This document shows, in pieces, positions 35,796-50,700 of a DNA stretch of 64,000 bases. This DNA comes from Nematostella vectensis (taxonomy: Eukaryota; Cnidaria; Anthozoa; Actiniaria; Edwardsiidae). The translations under genes were made by a program, and so were the position numbers. Position 1 is the first letter of the stretch. Each line of letters starts with the position of its first letter. Location: positions 5,661,703 to 5,725,702 of the forward strand of contig NC_064037.1 in NCBI RefSeq assembly GCF_932526225.1, in the 5' to 3' direction. The notes below the pieces were generated by a model. The model was not told where the DNA came from and searched no databases. It saw only the letters and a program-made list of their open reading frames with translations.

Positions 35796-38700
35796 ATGAC
35801 GCTACAGGAGGAGGAGGAGGATCTTGAAGAATACGATCCTGCATTGGAAGGCGCGAGAGAACGGTAACCTTATTTAGCGTACACCAAGTACAAGGCTCAG
35901 ATGATAGACAAGTTATTAGCTACACTACCCTTCATCTCGTGACTAGAAGTCGAACAATCACAACCACATCAAACAACCGCCTTTATTCAAATCTGTTGCT
36001 ATACAAATCTTAGTCTCTTAATCCTAAAATAAATGTTTAAACCATCCATAATAAATGAACATTAAGTGTCAGTTATACCAATATTATTACTTAGACTCTC
36101 AGTTATAATAGTTACCAATAGTTCTTGTTCTCTTATCCCTCACACCACGGGCGCTAGGATAGTCCTAGTCATTAAAAAATCTGTATTTGAAAATTTTGAA
36201 CATTTTAATTTCAAAAAGAATCGTTATGTGTGTGCATAATATCCGCTAAAACTGAGCCAATTTTTTTTCTCATCCTTCAAATGATCCCAATTTACCCAAC
36301 CGACCTTTGAAGTATCCCCACAAATCCTTTGAACCGCCGCAAACCCGTTTTTTACCTCCATTTCACATATATGCGCTGTATGCGTAGAACGCGAAGCGCC
36401 AGTTAATCATTAATTGGTTATTTCAGCCGAAGTGCTAGGATTATTTTAAAGATGATGAGAAAACAAGTTAATTGGCTCGGTTTAAGCGGATATAAATAGT
36501 TCACTAAATGCACACACATAACGATTCTTATTGAAATTTAAATTTTTAAATACAGATAGTTTTAAAACTGGGACTATATAACCTAGCGCCCGCACGGTGC
36601 TATGCCGAGCCTGATGGTAAATACTGTATATGGTCACTCGAACTCGGTGTTTACTAGAACTTGGACCTTTGATAACTCGAGCTCCTGTTAACACATTTCC
36701 CTCGGTCATACTTATCCTACTAAACCTTCCTTTTGTTATAAATTAGAGATGTTTATCTATTTTGATCCCTATTCGTCACCATGGATCTACTGTATATACA
36801 TTAAACTAATGAGCATTCACCGCACGTCAATCAAAAGATGACTGTTTAACTGTTGCGCGGGGTAGATTACTTCACCTCAAGACAGCTATCTCTGTACAAT
36901 CGCTAACTATATCCAACTGCAATGGCATCAGAAAGTCAGCAAAACCTTGAGGATGGAATCAAATTCTCAGAAAGGTATGAAGGACTTTTGCAATCCTGCA
37001 AGTCTGGTTAGTCTTTGTCGAAAACTAAAGCTTGATGTACACTACAAGAGCTACAGGCTCCATCTGTAATTTTAAAGGCACTCAAAGCACTCTCTATGAG
37101 GAGTAAAACAACTACAACTTAGATAAGTTACGATTCCTTACTCGAGAGAATTCACCGGTACTCGGCACCCTTCCCACTAATTCGAAACAATTATATGGCT
37201 TTATGGTAAAATCCCTCAAAGCACTCTCTATAAAAAGTATAACCACTAAAACTTAGATAAGTTACGATTCCTTACTCGAGAGATATTCACCGGTACTCGG
37301 TAACCTTTCCACTAATTCGAAACAATTATATGGCTTTATGTTCAAATTCCTGAGTATAAGCATTATCGCCGTCAGTGGTTACTCTACTTTGGTGGTCTTG
37401 TCTCGATTCAGAATATGGCTAGGGGACTGCAAAGGGGGTGAAAATCCCACTCCGGGGCCATAAGATGAGACAAGTCGGGCCAAATCTATACCAGTAGTGA
37501 TTCATGGCTTATTAGCATCATTGCATTCTCCCAGGGGGGGGGGGGGGGGGGGGTTCTTCCCATGTCGACCTGATAGGGATGCTCGTTGTATTTTTAGGGG
37601 TAAAAATCGGGCCTCAGGTATTATTTAGGGGGTATCCGAGAAAAAAAAATGGGCTTTTCTCTTAAAAAAAGGTACTTTTAGGGCTTCTGAGGTATTTTTA
37701 GGGTAGCAAATTTGGGTCGTGCAGGTATTTTTAGGGGTATTTTTCTAAATTCCCGACGAGCATCCCTATCACTTTTACTCTGAAGAACCCACCCCCCCCC
37801 CCCCCCCCCCACCCCGGATGCATTCTCCTCACCGCTCACACGCCTTGAGCTCGTAAGCGATCTTGAGAGTATCATTAGGCATACACAAGTACTGAGACAT
37901 TATTACGCTTATCTTTGGATGCCGGGTGCCGATTTGCATACACAAACACTGCATTGAAGCCAACCCCGGGGTAAGGAGGGGGGGGGGGGGTCGGAAGAGT
38001 GGGGGGGGGGGCGTCTGAAAAAATAACCTTTGGAATGGCGAGGGTTGCACCTTAGTTGCAGGGGAATAAGCAGAATTGAAACCAATGCAGAGTGACGTAC
38101 AATAAAAAATAGCAACATGTTTATGTGTGAATAGGGCGGGGAATAAATCGGGCTGGCGGATAATGATCGCTTACTCGTGCCATATGCATCATAACCGGAA
38201 ATAAAAAGAAACTAAAATTTATTTATTCTTGTGTATTTTAGTCGGCGAAAATCCAAGCTGTTCCTTTTTGGAATCATAGCCCTCGTCGCTATCGTCATTA
38301 TTATCGTCATCGTGGTGGTGGCCGTGACGCTGTCACGCAAGGCGGACAAATCATCCGGTAGTGTGAAGGGTGACGATGCAAAGCCGACGAACATCACCAT
38401 CCTCCCCCTGCCCACGGGGCCGCCAGACTCAGGGGGGCCGTACAGACACGCGGTGGTGGCAGCAGATGCGGGGCAATGCTCAGGTGATGGTCATATTTAT
38501 TACCCTGGTGATGGTTATACTAGTTACCATGGTGATGGTTATACTAATTACCACGGCAGAGCCGTAGCAGGCCACGTAAGATTGGGTGACAGAAACATTA
38601 AGAAAATATTGGGGCAGCCACGCCCCTTCTGGTCATTATAATTTTTGAAAATATTGGGGGAGACATATGCCTCAAATGCCCCACCCCCTGCTACGGCCCT

Positions 38701-41700
38701 GCACGGTGATGGTCATAATAGTTACCATGGTAATGTTAATACTAGTTACCCTGGTGATGGTTATACTAGTTACCCTGGTGATGGTCATAATAGTTACCAT
38801 GGTAATGGTAATACTAGTTACCCTGGTGATGGTTATACTAGTTACCATGGTGATGGTTATATTAGTTACCATGGTGATGGTTATACTAGTTACCCTGGTG
38901 ATGGTTATACTGGTTACCATAGTGGTGCTTATACTGGCTATAATGGCGATGGTTATACCGGCTACGCATATGAAGAAAACGTTTTCGTTTTGGGGGTCTG
39001 GTACCGAGGACTCTTAGTTTCTTTTCAGATACTTTCTCCATTGACAAAAGATGGTCACAGTCACTGTTTTTCTCTTCTGATTAAAAGTCATAAAGTTTAC
39101 GAAGTACCTGCGGTACGGTAACCTTGAAAATGACAAGAATCATGCAGTTTTTCCCAATAAGGAATATATTAGTTTCCTTATATGTAAGAGACCGCGTTTG
39201 GCAAAAACGACATTTTTTGGCTAAATTATCTGGATATTAAAGATATTATGATTAATGATGATGATAATGATTATTGGTGATGATGATGATGATGATGGTA
39301 ATATTTGATTTTGAGGTGATGGCACCAAGGAAGGGTATTGATGGTGACTCGCACTTATAGTGATAATTATGATACTACTGGTGGTGAAAAGAAGAGATTG
39401 TGAATTAAACTGATGATAATGACGATGACATCGATAGTGCCGCTGATGATAATGATGATAAGGATTATATGTAACGATATTAATGCTGATGATGGTAATG
39501 ATGCAGATAATGGGGATCACTATGATTATGATAGCGATGATTAGAGGGAGATGAAGGAATGTCATTGGCATCGTCCTATGAAAGACAATTAAGACTGTGT
39601 TCTTGCTGCTTCTCCACACTATAGCTGATATATTAGCGTCTTTTTCTTTCAGAAATTGGCCGCGACATCATGCACAAGAAAAACGGTTCAGCGGTAGATG
39701 GTGCGGTCGCAGCGCTTTTCTGTATTGGCATTATCAACATGCACTCTGCAGGGATAGGGGGTGGGGGCTTTATCACCGTGTATAACAGGAGCAGCATGTC
39801 GGCAGAAGTGTTCGATTTTCGCGAAGAGGCCCCAGGCGCATCTAATACCACAATGTACATTAACAGCTCTCTCAGCTCTACTGTGGGTGAGTGTTGCCGC
39901 GTCACACATCGCTACATACTGTCGAGTTATCAAATGCATTATCGATGTTGCTTGTTCTCTTTGGAAAATGGCAAGATTCCCATGTCACCTAAAGAAGGGT
40001 CATGAATATAACAAAAACAAGTGAAAAGCACCTAGTTATTCTACAGTTCTAGCCATATCTGAATTCTTCATCTACGCATGTAGATGTGATGTGTGCACAT
40101 CTTTATTTGCGGTCGTTTTGATATATAGGCGCATCCGCTGTGGCCGTTCCCGGCGAGGTAAAAGGTTTTCATGCCGCTTGGATGAAGTATGGCAGGTTAC
40201 CATGGAAACAGCTCGTACAACCTGCAATCGACCTTGCCGCAAATGGGTTTCCACTCGGGGCCCACCTGTACTACGCCATGACAAGAAAGTCTGTCAAGAA
40301 GTTAATAATGGATCCCAAGATGGGCATCAGGTAACACAGGCAACCCGTGACAAGCAAAGGGGGGAAAGGACTAAATAAATAGGAATAGTTAGGGGCTTCC
40401 TGTGTTTTCTAAGCCGTAAGAGAGTGGGAGCTCGTGCACAGGGAGCCCGAAACAATTTTTTTATCGTACACATAAAAGCCTAGTCGCTTCATTTGTTCTT
40501 TTGAAAAAAGCCTGAAAGAATTTACTTTTTACGATTTCCTTACCTTACCACTTTACCTATACCTCCCACTTAATCCATATGCCATCTTGCCACCTAACTT
40601 TTCACCTCACCTACACAGCTATTTAAAACATATATGCACAGTATCTACCCAATCGACCCGACCTTTTTTTCGCGAACAGCGAGATTTTAGTCAACGAAAA
40701 AGGCGAACTGCGTCAACTTGGAGAACTTATCAAGCTACCAAAACTGGCAAACACGCTCAAACGGATTCGTGACGACCCAGAATCATTCTACAAAGGCGAC
40801 CTGGCGCGTGACATAGTGCGTGACATACAGAGTAATGGGGGAATAATCACGCTCGATGACATGGCTAACTACAAAGTCAAGGTCAAAAAGCCCTTGGAGA
40901 GTACCCTGGGGAAGTACCATTGGTACTCAGTACCACCCCCAGGGAGTGGTGCGATCCTCGGGCTGATATTAAACATCTTGCAAGGTAACGTAGTATGCTA
41001 TTGATATTTAAGAAAGATGAGAATCGCACGCCTAAAAATAAACCTAATAGAAACACTTTACTTTCGTGTGTGTAATCGTGCTAGTAGGAATAGAAACATG
41101 TTCTCTTCTAGCGATTGAATGCGATCATATGGAAAAAGACTTCGCGATCGTGTGATGTTGACATACGAGTCTCCCCTCTATGCTTAAATGCCATAGCACC
41201 TTGGCGCATGTAAAGCAAAATTTTATTCTCTTTCGCTACGCTCCGGCAGATAGTAAATATATCTAGTTTAAATATAAACAACAACAACAAGCGTTGAGGG
41301 GTATCGCACGTGGGTCGACGTCAGTTATTTCTAATACATGAGCTTTAATACATACAGTTTGTTTACTGACAGGCAGAAATACAAACATCAAAAACAAGAA
41401 GGGGATTGTTGATATGAAGAATTGTGTTAACAAGGAATTCCAACTCTTCGATCGGGTGCGATCATACGTGTGATTTAACAGGGGGGAGCTCATGGAGACG
41501 AGGCTAAACCCCCTAAAACTGGTTAATGACAAGGTGTGAAAGTCCTTTTAAGAGAAAACGAGGGACAGCACAGTGCCTAATGAAGAGCACCAGGCGTTTA
41601 ATCCAAAGTGAACCTGACCAAACCCTTCTCTGTCCTTCTCTACCCTATTCTTTTTTAGAAGCAAACGACTGAGCTATAGCGCGCCTTTATCTGCACTTGT

Positions 41701-44700
41701 CTACTGCTAATGTGATGCTGTTGTACTATTCTACGGTAGACGGGTGGATGTTCTATTTCTGACACTTGTTGACTAGCTCTTGGCTGACAGGTTATAATTT
41801 TACCGCCGCTGACCGACACGGTGACGCGAACTCCACCCTCACGTACCACCGTATCGTAGAAGCGTTCAAGTTCGCTTATGCGTACCGCGCATTGTTAGGC
41901 GACGAGGATTTTTACGACCTTAAAGAGGCAAGTACAAGACCTTTTCTTCTAGGACCGAATTGCTTAGTTACCCTTTTAGACACTACGAAGTTTATTTAAC
42001 TTCTTCTACTTTTGTTAGGGAGTTGATTTCAGAGCAACGTTCATTCCAGGACTGGCCTGTTCTCTAAAGTCACTGATTTTTCTAGCAACTTTACTCTGCT
42101 TGTCTTTTTTTATGTAGACGCTGGCAAACATCACCAACCCAGCATTCGCCGAGAGCTTGCGACAGAAAATTCTAGATAATCAGACATTTACAAACTTCAG
42201 TCACTATGGTAACTTCTTCTCCACCCCAGACGACGCAGGCACTTCGCATCTTTCTCTTTTGGCGCCAAATGGCGACGCTGTATCTGCCACTACTACCATC
42301 AACCTTTAGTAAGTCCATGCTACTACTACCATCAACCTTTAGTAAGTCCATGCTACTACTACCATCAACCTTTAGTACGTCCATGCTACTACTACCATCA
42401 ACCTTTAGTACGTCCATGCTACTACTACCATCAACCTTTAGTAAGTCCATGCTACTACTACCATCAACCTTTAGTAAGTCCATGCTACTACTACCATCAA
42501 CCTTTAGTAAGTCCATGCTACTACTACCATCAACCTTTAGTACGTCCATGCCACTACTACCATCAACCTTTAGTAAGTCCATGCTACTACTACCATCAAC
42601 CTCTAGTAAGTCCATGCTACTACCATCAACCTTTAGTAAGTCCATGCTACTACTACCATCAACCTTTAGTACGTCCATGCTACTACTACCATCAACCTTT
42701 AGTAAGTCCATGCTACTACTACCATCAACCTTTAGTAAGTCCATGCTACTACTACCATCAACCTTTAGTAAGTCCATGCTACTACTACCATCGACCTTTA
42801 GTAAGTCCATGCTACTACTACCATCAACCTTTAGTAAGTCCATGCTACTACTACCATCGACCTTTAGTAAGTCCATACCACTACTACCATCAACCTTTAG
42901 TAAGTCCATGCTACTACTACCATCAACCTTTAGTACGTCCATGCCACTACTACCATCAACCTTTAGTAAGTCCATGCCACTACTACCATCAACCTTTAGT
43001 AAGTCCATACCACTACTACCATCAACCTTTAGTAAGTCCATGCTACTACTACCATCAACCTTTAGTAAGTCCATGCCACTACTACCATCAACCTTTAGTA
43101 AGTCCATGCTACTACCATCAACCTTTAGTAAGTCCATGCTACTACTACCATCAACCTTTAGTAAGTCGTGCTACTACTACCATCAACCTTTAGTAAGTCC
43201 ATGCTACTACTACCATCAACCTTTAGTAAGTCCATGCTACTACTACCATCGACCTTTAGTAAGTCCATGCTACTACTACCATCGACCTTTAGTAAGTCCA
43301 TGCCACTACCACCATCAACCTTTAGTAAGTCCATGCTACTACTACCATCAACCTTTAGTAAGTCCATGCTACTACTACCATCAACCTTTAGTAAGTCCAT
43401 GCTACTACTACCATCAACCTTTAGTAAGTCCATGCCACTACTACCATCAACCTTTTGTAAGTCCATGCTACTACTACCATCAACCTTTAGTAAGTCCATG
43501 CTACTACCATCAACCTTTAGTAAGTCCATGCTACTACTACCATCAACCTTTAGTACGTCCATGCTACTACTACCATCAACCTTTAGTAAGTCCATGCTAC
43601 TACTACCATCGACCTTTAGTAAGTCCATGCTACTACTACCATCAACCTTTAGTAAGTCCATGCTACTACTACCATCAACCTTTAGTAAGTCCATGCCACT
43701 ACTACCATCAACCTTTAGTAAGTCCATGCCACTACTACCATCAACCTTTAGTACGTCCATGCCACTACTACCATCAACCTTTAGTACGTCCATGCTACTA
43801 CTACCATCAACCTTTAGTAAGTCCATGCTACTACTACCATCAACCTTTAGTAAGTCCATGCTACTACTACCATCAACCTTTAGTAAGTCCATGCTACTAC
43901 TACCATCAACCTTTAGTAAGTCCATGCTACTACTACCATCAACCTTTAGTACGTCCATGCTACTACTACCATCAACCTTTAGTACGTCCATGCCACCACT
44001 ACCATCAACCTTTAGTACGTCCATGTCACTACTACCATCAACCTTTAGTAAGTCCATGCTACTACTACCATCAACCTTTAGTACGTCCATGCCACCACTA
44101 CCATCAACCTTTAGTACGTCCATGTCACTATTACCATCAACCTTTAGTAAGTCCATGCTACTACTACCATCAACCTTTAGTAAGTCCATGCCACTACTAC
44201 CATCAACCTTTAGTAAGTCCATGCTACTACTACCATCAACCTTTAGTAAGTCCATGCTACTACTACCATCAACCTTTAGTAAGTCCATGCTACTACTACC
44301 ATCAACCTTTAGTACGTCCATGCTACTACTACCATCAACCTTTAGTACGTCCATGCTACTACTACCATCAACCTTTAGTAAGTCCATGCTACTACTACCA
44401 TCAACCTTTAGTACGTCAATGCCACTACTACCATCGACCTTTAGTAAGTCCATGCTACTACTACCATCAACCTTTAGTAAGTCCATGCTACTACTACCAT
44501 CAACCTTTAGTAAGTCCATGCCACTACTACCATCAACCTTTAGTACGTCAATGCCACTACCACCATCAACCTTTAGTACGTCCATGCCACTACTACCATC
44601 AACCTTTAGTACGTCCATGCCACTACTACCATCAACCTTTAGTAAGTCCATGCTACTACTACCATCAACCTTTAGTAAGTCCATGCTACTACCATCAACC

Positions 44701-47700
44701 TTTAGTAAGTCCATGCTACTACTACCATCAACCTTTAGTACGTCCATGCTACTACTACCATCAACCTTTAGTAAGTCCATGCTACTACTACCATCAACCT
44801 TTAGTACGTCAATGCCACTACTACCATCGACCTTTAGTAAGTCCATGCTACTACTACCATCAACCTTTAGTAAGTCCATGCTACTACTACCATCAACCTT
44901 TAGTAAGTCCATGCCACTACTACCATCAACCTTTAGTACGTCAATGCCACTACCACCATCAACCTTTAGTACGTCCATGCCACTACTACCATCAACCTTT
45001 AGTACGTCCATGCCACTACTACCATCAACCTTTAGTAAGTCCATGCTACTACTACCATCGACCTTTAGTAAGTCCATGCTACTACTACCATCAACCTTTA
45101 GTAAGTCCATGCTACTACTACCATCAACCTTGTGTTAGTCCATGCTACTACTACCATCAACCTTTAGTACGTCCATGCTACTACCATCAACCTTTAGTAA
45201 GTCCATGCTACTACTACCATCAACCTTTAGTAAGTCCATGCTACTACTACCATCAACCTTTAGTAAGTCCATGCTACTACTACCATCAACCTTTAGTAAG
45301 TCCATGCTACTACTACCATCAACCTTTAGTACGTCCATGCTACTACTACCATCAACCTTTAGTAAGTCCATACCACTACTACCATCAACCTTTAGTACGT
45401 CTATGCTACTACTACCATCAACCTTTAGTAAGTCCATGCCACTACTACCATCAACCTTTAGTAAGTCCATGCTACTACTACCATCAACCTCTAGTAAGTC
45501 CATGCTACTACTACCATCAACCTTTTGTACGTCCATGCCACTACTACCATCAACCTTTAGTACGTCCATGCTACTACTACCATCAACCTTTAGTAAGTCC
45601 ATGCTACTACTACCATCGACCTTTAGTAAGTCCATGCTACTACTACCATCGACCTTTAGTAAGTCCATGCTACTACTACCATTAACCTTTAGTAAGTCCA
45701 TGCTACTACTACCATCAACCTTTAGTAAGTCCATGCTACTACTACCATCAACCTTTAGTAAGTCCATGCTACTACTACCATCAACCTTTAGTAAGTCCAT
45801 GCTACTACTACCATCAACCTTTAGTAAGTCCATGCTACTACTACCATCAACCTTTAGTAAGTCCATGCTACTACTACCATCAACCTTTAGTAAGTCCATG
45901 TCACTACTACCATCGACCTTTAGTAAGTCCATGCTACTACTACCATCAACCTTTAGTAAGTCCATGCTACTACTACCATCAACCTTTAGTAAGTCCATGC
46001 CACTACTACCATCAACCTTTAGTACGTCAATGCCACTACTACCATCGACCTTTAGTAAGTCCATGCTACTACTACCATCAACCTTTAGTAAGTCCATGCT
46101 ACTACTACCATCAAGCTTTAGTAAGTCCATGCCACTACTACCATCAACCTTTAGTAAGTCCATGCTACTACTACCATCAACCTTAAGTACGTCCATGCTA
46201 CTACTACCATCAACCTTTAGTACGTCCATGCCACTACTACCATCAACCTTTAGTAAGTCCATGCCACTACTACCATCAACCTTTAGTAAGTCCATGCTAC
46301 TACTACCATCAACCTTAAGTAAGTCCATGCTACTACTACCATCAACCTTTAGTAAGTCCTTGCTACTACTACCATCAACCTTAAGTACGTCCATGCTACT
46401 ACTACCATCAACCTTTAGTAAGTCTATGCTACTACTACCATCAACCTTTAGTAAGTCCATGCTACTACTACCATCTACCTTTAGTAAGTCCATGCTACTA
46501 CTACCATCGACCTTTAGTAAGTCCATGCTACTACTACCATCAACCTTTAGTAAGTCCATGCTACTACTACCATCAACCTTTAGTAAGTCCATGCTACTAC
46601 TACCATCGACCTTTAGTAAGTCCATGCTACTACTACCATCGACCTTTAGTAAGTCCATGCTACTACTACCATCAACCTTTAGTAAGTCCATGCTACTACT
46701 ACCATCAACCTTTAGTACGTCCATGCTACTACTACCATCAACCTTTAGTAAGTCCATGCTACTACTACCATCAACCTTTAGTAAGTCCATGCCACTACTA
46801 CCATCAACCTTAAGTACGTACATGCTACTACTACCATCAACCTTTAGTAAGTCCATGCCACTACTACCATCAACCTTTAGTAAGTCCATGCTACTACTAC
46901 CATCGACCTTTAGTAAGTCCATGCTACTACTACCATCGACCTTTAGTAAGTCCATGCTACTACTACCATCAACCTTTAGTAAGTCCATGCCACTACTACC
47001 ATCGACCTTTAGTAAGTCCATGCTACTACTACCATCGACCTTTAGTAAGTCCATGCTACTACTACCATCAACCTTTAGTAAGTCCATGCTACTACTACCA
47101 TCAACCTTAAGTACGTCCATGCTACTACTACCATCAACCTTTAGTAAGTCCATGCCACTACTACCATCAACCTTTAGTAAGTCCATGCTACTACTACCAT
47201 CAACCTTTAGTACGTCCATGCTACTACTACCATCAACCTTTAGTAAGTCCATGCTACTACTACCATCAACCTTTAGTACGTCCATGCCACTACTACCATC
47301 AACCTTAAGTACGTCCATGCAACTACTACCATCAACCTTTAGTAAGTCCATGCTACTACTACCATCAACCTTAAGTACGTCCATGCCACTACTACCATCA
47401 ACCTTTAGTAAGTCCATGCTACTACTACCATCAACCTTAAGTACGTCCATGCAACTACTACCATCAACCTTTAGTAAGTCCATGCCACTACTACCATCAA
47501 CCTTAAGTACGTCCATGCTACTACTACCATCAACCTTTAGTAAGTCCATGCTACTACTACCATCAACCTTTAGTAAGTCCATGCTACTACTACCATCAAC
47601 CTTTAGTAAGTCCATGCTACTACTACCATCAACCTTTAGTAAGTCCATGCCACTACTACCATCAACCTTAAGTACGTCCATGCTACTACTACCATCAACC

Positions 47701-50700
47701 TTTAGTAAGTCCATGCTACTACTACCATCAACCTTTAGTAAGTCCATGCTACTACTACCCTCAACCTTTAGTAAGTCCATGCTACTACTACCATCAACCT
47801 TTAGTAAGTCCATGCCACTACTACCATCAACCTTTAGTAAGTCCATGCTACTACTACCATCAACCTTTAGTAAGTCCATGCTACTACTACCATCGACCTT
47901 TAGTAAGTCCATGCCACTACCACCATCAACCTTTAGTACGTCCATGCCACTACTACCATCAACCTTAAGTACGTCCATGCTACTACTACCATCAACCTTT
48001 AGTAAGTCCATGCTACTACTACCATCAACCTTTAGTAAGTCCATGCCACTACTACCATCAACCTTTAGTAAGTCCATGCTACTACTACCATCAACCTTAA
48101 GTACGTCCATGCTACTACTACCATCAACCTTTAGTACGTCCATGCCACTACTACCATCAACCTTTAGTAAGTCCATGCCACTACTACCATCAACCTTTAG
48201 TAAGTCCATGCTACTACTACCATCAACCTTAAGTAAGTCCATGCTACTACTACCATCAACCTTTAGTAAGTCCATGCTACTACTACCATCAACCTTAAGT
48301 ACGTCCATGCTACTACTACCATCAACCTTTAGTAAGTCCATGCCACTACTACCATCAACCTTTAGTAAGTCCATGCTACTACTACCATCAACCTTTAGTA
48401 AGTCCATGCTACTACTACCATCAACCTTTGGTACGTCCATGCTACTACTACCATCCACCTTTAGTACGTCCATGCTACTACTACCATCAACCTTTAGTAA
48501 GTCCATGCTACTACTACCATCAACCTTTAGTAAGTCCATGCCACTACTACCATCAACCTTTAGTAAGTCCATGCTACTACTACCATCCACCTTTAGTACG
48601 TCCATGCTACTACTACCATCAACCTTTAGTAAGTCCATGCTACTACTACCATCAACCTTTAGTACGTCCATGCTACTACTACCATCAACCTTTAGTAAGT
48701 CCATGCCACTACCACCATCAACCTTTAGTAAGTCCATGCTACTACTACCATCAACCTTTAGTAAGTCCATGCTACTACTACCATCAACCTTAAGTACGTC
48801 CATGCTACTACTACCATCAACCTTTAGTAAGTCCATGCTACTACTACCATCAACCTTTAGTAAGTCCATGCTACTACTACCATCAACCTTTAGTAAGTCC
48901 ATGCTACTACTACCATCAACCTTTAGTAAGTCCATGCTACTACTACCATCGACCTTTAGTAAGTCCATGCTACTACTACCATCAACCTTTAGTAAGTCCA
49001 TGCTACTACTACCATCAACCTTTAGTAAGTCCATGCTACTACTACCATCAACCTTTAGTAAGTCCATGCTACTACTACCATCGACCTTTAGTAAGTCCAT
49101 GCTACTACTACCATCGACCTTTAGTAAGTCCATGCTACTACTACCATCAACCTTTAGTAAGTCCATGCCACTACTACCATCAACCTTTAGTACGTCCATG
49201 CTACTACTACCATCAACCTTTAGTAAGTCCATGCCACTACTACCATCAACCTTTAGTAAGTCCATGCTACTACCATCAACCTTTTGTACGTCCATGCCAC
49301 TACTACCATCAACCTTTAGTACGTCCATGCTACTACTACCATCAACCTTTAGTAAGTCCATGCTACTACTACCATCGACCTTTAGTAAGTCCATGCTACT
49401 ACTACCATCGACCTTTAGTACGTCCATGCTACTACTACCATCAACCTTTAGTAAGTCCATGCCACTACTACCATCAACCTTTAGTAAGTCCATGCTACTA
49501 CTACCATCAACCTTTAGTAAGTCCATGCTACTACTACCATCGACCTTTAGTAAGTCCATGCTACTACTACCATTAACCTTTAGTAAGTCCATGCTACTAC
49601 TACCATCAACCTTTAGTAAGTCCATGCTACTACTACCATCAACCTTTTGTACGTCCATGCCACTACTACCATCAACCTTTAGTACGTCTATGCTACTACT
49701 ACCATCAACCTTTAGTAAGTCCATGCTACTACTACCATCGACCTTTAGTAAGTCCATGCTACTACTACCATCAACCTTTAGTAAGTCCATGCTACTACTA
49801 CCATCAACCTTTAGTAAGTCCATGCTACTACTACCATCAACCTTTAGTAAGTCCATGCTACTACTACCATCAACCTTTAGTAAGTCCATGCTACTACTAC
49901 CATCAACCTTTAGTAAGTCCATGCTACTACTACCATCAACCTTTAGTACGTCCATGCTACTACTACCATCAACCTTTAGTAAGTCCATGCTACTACTACC
50001 ATCAACCTTTAGTAAGTCCATGCTACTACTACCATCAACCTTTAGCACGTCCATGCTACTACTACCATCAACCTTTAGTAAGTCCATGCTACTACTACCA
50101 TCAACCTTAAGTACGTCCATGCTACTACTACCATCAACCTTTAGTAAGTCCATGCTACTACTACCATCAACCTTTAGTACGTCCATGCTACTACTACCAT
50201 CAACCTTTAGTAAGTCCATGCTACTACTACCATCAACCTTTAGTACGTCCATGCTACTACTACCATCGACCTTTAGTAAGTCCATGCTACTACTACCATC
50301 GACCTTTAGTAAGTCCATGCTACTACTACCATCAACCTTTAGTAAGTCCATGCTACTACTACCATCAACCTTTAGTAAGTCCATGCTACTACTACCATCC
50401 ACCTTTAGTAAGTCCATGCTACTACTACCATCGACCTTTAGTAAGTCCATGCTACTACTACCATCAACCTTAAGTACGTCCATGCTACTACTACCATCAA
50501 CCTTAAGTACGTCCATGCTACTACTACCATCAACCTTTAGTAAGTCCATGCTACTACTACCATCAACCTTTAGTAAGTCCATGCTACTACTACCATCGAC
50601 CTTTAGTAAGTCCATGCTACTACTACCATCAACCTTAAGTACGTCCATGCTACTACTACCATCGACCTTTAGTAAGTCCATGCCACCACTACCATCAACC

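Noticed and set aside
39221-39619. Isoleucine-rich minus-strand frame
   Set aside because: Arises from GAT/ATG trinucleotide simple sequence in GGT intron 2.
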